From Gammaproteobacteria bacterium (GTDB lineage Bacteria > Pseudomonadota > Gammaproteobacteria > Thiohalobacterales > Thiohalobacteraceae), in assembly GCA_016214925.1 (NCBI GenBank), contig JACRMO010000178.1, positions 1 to 10,229 of the forward strand: DNA of 10,229 nt, read 5' to 3'. A model generated the notes under the pieces. The model saw only the letters and a list, made by a program, of their open reading frames with translations, did no database searches and was not told the origin of the DNA. Of the stretch, positions 6,201-10,229 are shown one piece after another (the stretch's first letter is position 1; each line of letters opens with the position of its first letter). Both the position numbers and the translations under genes were made by a program.

Positions 6201-8249
6201 TTACGACAGCATGCCGCGCAGATTCGCCAGATGCGCGCGGCCGCGTGACTGGCGTTCTTCGGGATCGGTCGGGCCGCTGCGGTTCTCCCAGTGCAGATCG
6301 TCGAGTGGTAGTTCATTGAGAAAGCGGCTGGGCTCGCAGGACTCCCATTCGCGCGCGCGTTTGCGGCGGTTGCAATAACTGAAACTCAGCGTCTTCTGCG
6401 CACGGGTGATACCGACGTACGCGAGCCGACGCTCCTCGTCGAGATTCTCCGCTTCGAGACTGCTGCGGTGCGGCAGGATGCCGTCCTCCACGCCGACCAG
6501 GAACACATGCGGGAATTCCAAACCCTTGGCCGCGTGCAAGGTCATCAGGTGCACGCTGTTGCCGCCGGCCTCGTCCTTGTCGCGGTCGAGGATGTCCATC
6601 AGGCTCATGCGATTGACCAGGTCGCTTAGGGCCACATCGCCGCCGATCTGCTCGGCCATCTGTTCCAGCCAGCTGACGAGGTCGTCGACGTTCTGGATGC
6701 GTCGCGCCGCCTCGTCAGGGTCGCGCGTGCTGTTTTCCAGCCATTGCATATAGCCGATGTCGTTGAGCAGTTCCTTGAACAGCGCGACCGGATTGCCGCG
6801 TTTGGCGCGGTCGGCGAAGTCCACCACCCATGTGCCGAACTCTTGCACGCGCGACAACGCGCGACCACTCAACTGTTGGGTCAAGCCGAGTTCGAAACAG
6901 CCGGCGAGCAGGCTGATGCCGCGCTCACCGGTATAGGCCGCGAGTTTTTCCAGCGTGCCGGGCCCAATCTCGCGGCGCGGCGTGTTGACCACGCGCAGGA
7001 AGGCGCGGTCGTCGTCTTCATTCACCAGCAGACGCAGATAGGCGACCAGATCCTTGATCTCGGCATAATCGAAGAACGACATGCCGCCGGACAGGTGATA
7101 GGGAATGCGGTGCTCGCGCAGGATTTTCTCGAACGGGCGCGACTGATGATTGCCGCGGTAGAGAATCGCGAAGTCGCCGTCGCGGCTGCTGTGAGTGAAT
7201 TTGTGGTGCAGCAATTCGGAGACGACGCGTTCCGCTTCGTGTTCGGGATCGCGGCAGGGCAGCACGCGTAGCGCGGTGCCGTAGCCGAGTTCGCTCCACA
7301 GTTTTTTCTCGAACGCGTGCGGATTGTTGGCGATGAGCTGGTTGGCGCATTTCAGAATGCAGCCGGTGGAGCGGTAGTTTTGCTCCAGCTTGACGACCTT
7401 GAGACGCGGATAATCTTCCTGCAAGCGTTGCAGGTTCTCCGGGCGCGCGCCGCGCCAGGTGTAGATCGACTGATCGTCGTCGCCCACGGCGGTGAACATG
7501 CCGAGTCGACCGACCAGCAGTTTCACCAGTTCGTATTGCGCACCGTTGGTGTCCTGATATTCGTCGACCAGTAAATGACGGATGCGTTCCTGCCAACGTT
7601 CGCGCACATCCGCATCGGTGGCGAGCAGTGTCACTGGCGCGAGAATCAGATCGTCGAAGTCGAAGGCGTTGTAGGCCTTGAGGTGACGCTGGTATTCCTC
7701 ATAGATGCGCGCAACGGCGCTGTCGATATCGTTCTCGGCTGTTGTCAGCGCGGCGGCGGGCAACAGCAGATCGTTCTTCCACTCCGAAATACGCCAGCGC
7801 GCCTTGTCCGGATCGAGGCCGATGCGCGCCTTGGTGATGAGTTCATTGATGAGATGGCCGCTGTCCTGACTGTCGAAAATGGAAAAGCCGGCCTTGAAGC
7901 CCAGATGCTTGTGTTCGCGGCGCAGAATGTTCAGGCCGAGGGTGTGGAAGGTGGAGACGCTGAGGCCTTTGCTCTGATCGCGCGGCAACAACGAGGAAAC
8001 GCGCTCGCGCATCTCGCGCGCGGCTTTGTTGGTGAAGGTCACCGCGGTGATGTGCGCGGCGTTCATGCCCAACTTGAGCACCAAGTGAGCGATCTCCGCT
8101 CGCGGTGGATGGATACGTCGCGACGATTCTACTCGCTCCGCGCCTGGCTGAGTATCTTGACCGTCGTGGCGATTGCCGGTAGGGGTGGCGTGTATTCCGT
8201 ATGACACACGATTCACACCAAAGGGCGCAAAGAACGCTAAAGTGACCAT
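6201..8249 (-). CDS. rep: Rep-type DNA helicase lacking its N-terminal P-loop (probably inactive)
   Basis: This is an SF1 3'-5' DNA helicase of the Rep type, normally an accessory motor at replication forks. The open frame is 682 aa. From about residue 52 (EIAHLVLKLG) it is clear Rep: motif Ia AVTFTNKAARE (69-79), motif II LLVDEYQDTN (226-235), motif III VGDDDQSIYTWRGA, motif IV KLEQNYRS, motif V LMTLHAAKGLEF, motif VI RLAYVGITRAQK, and the Rep-like C-terminus AHLANLRGML. The first ~51 residues are unlike Rep: the LNP-Q start and Walker A (GAGSGKT) are absent, and I find neither in any minus-strand frame between 8090 and 8249. The ATG at 8249 lies in a palindromic repeat element and has no Shine-Dalgarno, so that N-terminus is probably not real. 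A CTCAGCCAGGCGC stretch near 8150 may be a decayed remnant of the true start. Without Walker A it should not hydrolyse ATP. Confidence 0.85.
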   Translation of the reverse strand: MVTLAFFAPFGVNRVSYGIHATPTGNRHDGQDTQPGAERVESSRRIHPPRAEIAHLVLKLGMNAAHITAVTFTNKAAREMRERVSSLLPRDQSKGLSVSTFHTLGLNILRREHKHLGFKAGFSIFDSQDSGHLINELITKARIGLDPDKARWRISEWKNDLLLPAAALTTAENDIDSAVARIYEEYQRHLKAYNAFDFDDLILAPVTLLATDADVRERWQERIRHLLVDEYQDTNGAQYELVKLLVGRLGMFTAVGDDDQSIYTWRGARPENLQRLQEDYPRLKVVKLEQNYRSTGCILKCANQLIANNPHAFEKKLWSELGYGTALRVLPCRDPEHEAERVVSELLHHKFTHSSRDGDFAILYRGNHQSRPFEKILREHRIPYHLSGGMSFFDYAEIKDLVAYLRLLVNEDDDRAFLRVVNTPRREIGPGTLEKLAAYTGERGISLLAGCFELGLTQQLSGRALSRVQEFGTWVVDFADRAKRGNPVALFKELLNDIGYMQWLENSTRDPDEAARRIQNVDDLVSWLEQMAEQIGGDVALSDLVNRMSLMDILDRDKDEAGGNSVHLMTLHAAKGLEFPHVFLVGVEDGILPHRSSLEAENLDEERRLAYVGITRAQKTLSFSYCNRRKRAREWESCEPSRFLNELPLDDLHWENRSGPTDPEERQSRGRAHLANLRGMLS

Positions 8250-8339
8250 AATTATGCTTTTTATCTGGAGGGCACAGAGAACACAGAGTAAATCACAATA
8301 ATAATGTTTTTCTTCGCGTTCTTTGCGTCCTTCGGTGTG
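8214..8339. repeat. MITE-like palindromic element between rep and comM
   Basis: Imperfect terminal inverted repeats of 28-29 bp (8214-8242 and the complement of 8312-8339) agree at 25 positions with three mismatches and one single-base gap. A 12-base core, CGCAAAGAACGC, is identical in both arms. The AT-richer interior contains the perfect palindrome CATAATTATG (8247-8256) and a tandem ACAGAG motif near 8274-8288. No protein is encoded. Similar short repeats of the GCAAAGAACGC / CACAGAG kind recur between genes in many proteobacterial genomes, from memory. The base composition contrasts with the GC-rich neighbours. It occupies the space where the rep 5' end and promoter should be. Confidence 0.7.
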
Positions 8340-8347
8340 CAGGGTTG

Positions 8348-9621
8348 CTATACCGGCCGATCCAGATTGCGATAACCCATTGCTTCACTGAGATGTTGTG
8401 TGTCGATGCGTTCGGCGGTGTCGAGATCGGCGATGGTGCGCGCCACGCGCAGGATGCGGTGGTAGGCCCGCGCCGACAGATTCAGACGCTCCAAGGCGTG
8501 ACGCAGCAGCGCCTGCTCGCTGGCGTGCAGATGACAATGCCGATCGAGATCGCCGCCGCTTAAACGGGCATTGCACTCGCCCTGACGTTCCTGCTGCACG
8601 ACGCGCGCGGTACACACGCGCGCACGGACTGCGGCGCTGGTTTCGCCCGGCGCGCCTTGCAATTCGCGCGGCGGCAGACGCGGCACTACGACTTGCAGAT
8701 CGATGCGATCCAACAATGGCCCCGATATGCGCTGACGATAACGTTGGATCTGGTCGGGTGAAGCGGATGCGAACCGCCGCCGACCAGGGCGACCGCCGAG
8801 GCGGTGTGATGCGGTGCGCGATACGGACGGCGTCGCCAATGCTCGGGTTTGAACCCCTGCGCGCTGATCGAGGCGATGGCGGCGGCTTCCAAGGCTTCAC
8901 TGTCGTTCATCGGCGGCAGGATGCCCGGCAGACGACTGGCCAACAGACTTTTGCCGGTGCCGGGTGGGCCGGCGAACAACAGGCTATGGCCGCCGGCTGC
9001 GGCGATTTCCAGGGCGCGCCGCGCGCGCGTTTGTCCGCGCACCTCGGTGAGATCGCGAGTCTCGGCTGCGTTGGGCTGTATGTCGAGGCGCTGAGTCGTC
9101 GCTAAGGGCTCGCGCGTATTCAAATGTTGGGTCACTTCGAGCAGATGTCCGGCGGACAGTGCTTGCTGTGTGTCGAGCAAGGCCGCTTCGGCGAGATTGA
9201 GCAGTGGCACGATCAGCCGTCGTCCCGCCGTGGCGGCGGCGATACCGGCGGGGAGTGCGCCGCTGATCGGCCGCAACTCGCCCGACAAGGCCAATTCGCC
9301 GATGAATTCATAATCCGCGAGATGATCCAATGCAACCTGCCCCGAGGCGGCGAGAATGCCGAGTGCAATCGGCAGGTCGAAACGCCCGCCGTCCTTGGGC
9401 AGATCGGCGGGGGCGAGATTGATGGTGATGCGTCGGGCGGGAAATTCGAAACGACTGTTGAGCAATGCGCCGCGCACGCGGTCTTTGCTTTCTTTGACCG
9501 CGGTTTCGGGCAAGCCGACGATGGAGAGTCCGGGCAGGCCGTTGCCGAGGTGGACTTCGACGGTGACGAGAGGCGCCACGATGCCCAGTTGGGCGCGGCT
9601 ATACACAACGGCGAGGCTCAT
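8348..9621 (-). pseudogene. comM: ComM/YifB AAA+ ATPase, internal deletion with frameshift
   Basis: ComM (YifB, Mg-chelatase-like AAA+) is a branch-migration helicase used in natural transformation. The start is ATG 9621 (MSLAVVYSRAQLGI) with AAGGA upstream. The first piece (9621 to about 8765) carries the N-terminal domain (VEVHLGNGLPGLSIVGLPETAVKES), Walker A GPPGTGKS, and RAPHHTASAVALVGGGS. It then shifts into nonsense and stops at 8686. The C-terminal piece continues in another frame from about 8761 (SPDQIQRYRQRISGPLLDRIDL) to the stop at 8348 (AMGYRNLDRP). The segment normally between them, containing GEISLAHNGVLFLDELPEF (Walker B) and the Cys-rich NPCPCG region, is missing: about 80 codons. 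The remaining span is 1274 bases, not a multiple of three, against about 1.5 kb usual. The product cannot be a working ATPase unless the gap is an assembly fault. Confidence 0.85.
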
Positions 9622-9640
9622 CGTTCCAATCCTTGGATAC

Positions 9641-9666
9641 AAAAAAACAGTGGGCCATCCGGGCCC
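9641..9666 (-). terminator. Probable terminator after ubiK
   Basis: Read on the minus strand, a GC hairpin (GGGCC / GGCCC, 5-bp stem and 5-base loop, 9652-9666) is followed after four bases by seven T (9641-9647). It lies 21 bases past the ubiK stop and before the comM Shine-Dalgarno. The short stem makes it moderately convincing; it would separate ubiK from comM. Confidence 0.5.
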
Positions 9667-9687
9667 GCGCTGGTCATGCCGGGGGTT

Positions 9688-10002
9688 TTAGCCGCCGTCC
9701 ATATCCTGATCCGCGCTCTGATCCGTACCCTGACCCATAACTGAGGCGGGACGCGTGCCGAGCACCTGGGTTTCCAGTTGGGCCACACGCTGCTTGAGTG
9801 ACTCAAGCTGAGTGCGGGTGCGTGCGAGCACCTTGGCCTGCACTTCGAATTCTTCGCGCGTCACCAAGTCCAAGCGATTCAGTGCGGCCTGTACGGCGGC
9901 GCGCACATTGCGGTCGACATCCTGCTGCAGCACGCGCGCGCTGTCGGGCAAGGCGGCGTACAGGCGTTGGGCGAGGTCATCGAAGAATTTCGGATCGAGC
10001 AT
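9688..10002 (-). CDS. ubiK: Ubiquinone biosynthesis accessory factor UbiK (BMFP/YqiC family)
   Basis: This is a small cytoplasmic/membrane-associated coiled-coil protein of 104 aa. In E. coli, UbiK binds UbiJ and helps the aerobic ubiquinone hydroxylase complex; Brucella BMFP shows membrane-fusogenic behaviour. The family pattern is clear: MLDPKFFDDLAQRLYAALP at the N-terminus, an amphipathic helix, RLDLVTREEFEVQAKVLART in the centre, and a C-terminal heptad region ending LKQRVAQLETQV. The last ~20 residues are a polar Gln/Asp-rich tail without conservation. I chose ATG 10002, which gives the family's M-[LI]-D-P start; an in-frame GTG at 10011 would add three residues. The Shine-Dalgarno is weak (AGAG). 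It diverges from the nitrogen-type promoter at the right edge and is followed by a probable terminator before comM. Confidence 0.92.
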   Translation of the reverse strand: MLDPKFFDDLAQRLYAALPDSARVLQQDVDRNVRAAVQAALNRLDLVTREEFEVQAKVLARTRTQLESLKQRVAQLETQVLGTRPASVMGQGTDQSADQDMDGG

Positions 10003-10052
10003 GCGGCGCACTCTAACGCAGGCTTATGACTGCGGTCCAGCCGTGTGCGATC

Positions 10053-10069
10053 TGCACCAAGAAGGCGCG
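10053..10069. promoter_or_regulatory. NtrC-like binding site 1
   Basis: TGCACC-N5-GGCGCG matches the NtrC dyad TGCACC-N5-GGTGCA at 10 of 12 half-site bases, with a perfect left half. Its centre is about 140 bases upstream of the start expected from the sigma-54 box, a usual enhancer distance. Confidence 0.5.
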
Positions 10070-10095
10070 CCGGCGTGGTGCGTGCCCCATCAGTG

Positions 10096-10112
10096 CTCAC
10101 CATTGTGGTGCG
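10096..10112. promoter_or_regulatory. NtrC-like binding site 2
   Basis: CTCACC-N5-GGTGCG matches the NtrC dyad at 9 of 12 half-site bases. Its centre lies 43 bases from site 1, about four helical turns, and about 97 bases before the predicted start. Paired sites on one face of the helix are typical of NtrC enhancers such as the one at glnA. Confidence 0.5.
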
Positions 10113-10153
10113 GTGCGCCGGCTCCGCACGCCAGGATAATCTCCAACTGACTG

Positions 10154-10170
10154 TTTATATTTAATATAAA
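10154..10170. promoter_or_regulatory. AT-rich palindrome between enhancer and sigma-54 box
   Basis: TTTATATT-T-AATATAAA is a perfect 8-bp dyad around one base in otherwise GC-rich DNA. Its position between the NtrC-like sites and the -24 element suits a bend or bending-protein site. No match to the IHF core (WATCAA-N4-TTR) is seen, so the role is inferred from position. Confidence 0.35.
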
Positions 10171-10174
10171 AATG

Positions 10175-10190
10175 TGGCATAGGATCTGCT
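10175..10190 (+). promoter_or_regulatory. Sigma-54 (-24/-12) promoter facing right
   Basis: TGGCAT-N6-TGCT fits the RpoN consensus TGGCACG-N4-TTGCW at 9 of 12 informative bases. It has the obligatory GG and GC doublets exactly 10 bases apart (10176-10177 and 10188-10189). Transcription would start near 10200 and run out of the window. With the NtrC-like sites upstream and ubiK on the other side, the expected target is glnK-amtB or another Ntr-controlled gene. Confidence 0.6.
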
Positions 10191-10229
10191 ATCCCCTCAA
10201 GTGCAATTTAGATACGCGCCGCTCGTAGC

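Noticed and set aside
8398..9105. Plus-strand frame of 235 codons opposite comM
   Set aside because: Arg-rich shadow of comM; the minus strand has unambiguous ComM motifs on both sides of the deletion.

Overview
The window is GC-rich, densely coding DNA whose gene content points to a gammaproteobacterium: a UbiK-type small protein (aerobic ubiquinone synthesis), ComM, a Rep-type helicase and a class I cytochrome c5. From memory, the order ubiK-comM-rep-cytochrome c5 beside glnK-amtB resembles Pseudomonas chromosomes. The species cannot be named from this sequence alone.

Left third (2-4502, + strand): an operon encoding a urea/short-chain-amide type ABC importer of the UrtBCDE / FmdDEF class. 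It contains a permease truncated by the window edge (urtB-like), a second permease (urtC-like) and two ATPases (urtD-like, urtE-like). These are followed 25 bases later by a complete aliphatic amidase, amiE. No urease gene is visible; an amidase takes its place. The likely job is to import small amides (or urea) and release ammonia in the cytoplasm as a nitrogen source.

Middle (4538-6203): two small minus-strand genes, namely a 79-aa protein with a flagellar-rod-C-terminus-like tail and a 109-aa Pro/His-rich protein of unknown function. They diverge from a membrane-anchored cytochrome c made of two tandem c5 domains, which ends at a strong intrinsic terminator.

Right part (6201-10002, minus strand): rep, comM and ubiK. 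Two of the three look damaged. The rep reading frame is open, but its first ~50 residues are not Rep sequence and no Walker A motif is present. comM is missing an internal block of roughly 80 codons that should hold Walker B, and its reading frame changes at that point. A 126-bp MITE-like palindromic element (8214-8339) lies between the two and supplies the apparent start codon of the rep frame. Either both genes have decayed around an inserted element, or the assembly has lost segments here.

Right edge (10003-10229): a non-coding stretch with two NtrC-like binding sites, an AT-rich bend-like palindrome and a sigma-54 (-24/-12) promoter pointing rightward out of the window. The expected downstream gene is a nitrogen-regulated one, most likely glnK-amtB. 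Nitrogen acquisition is therefore a theme at both ends of the window.
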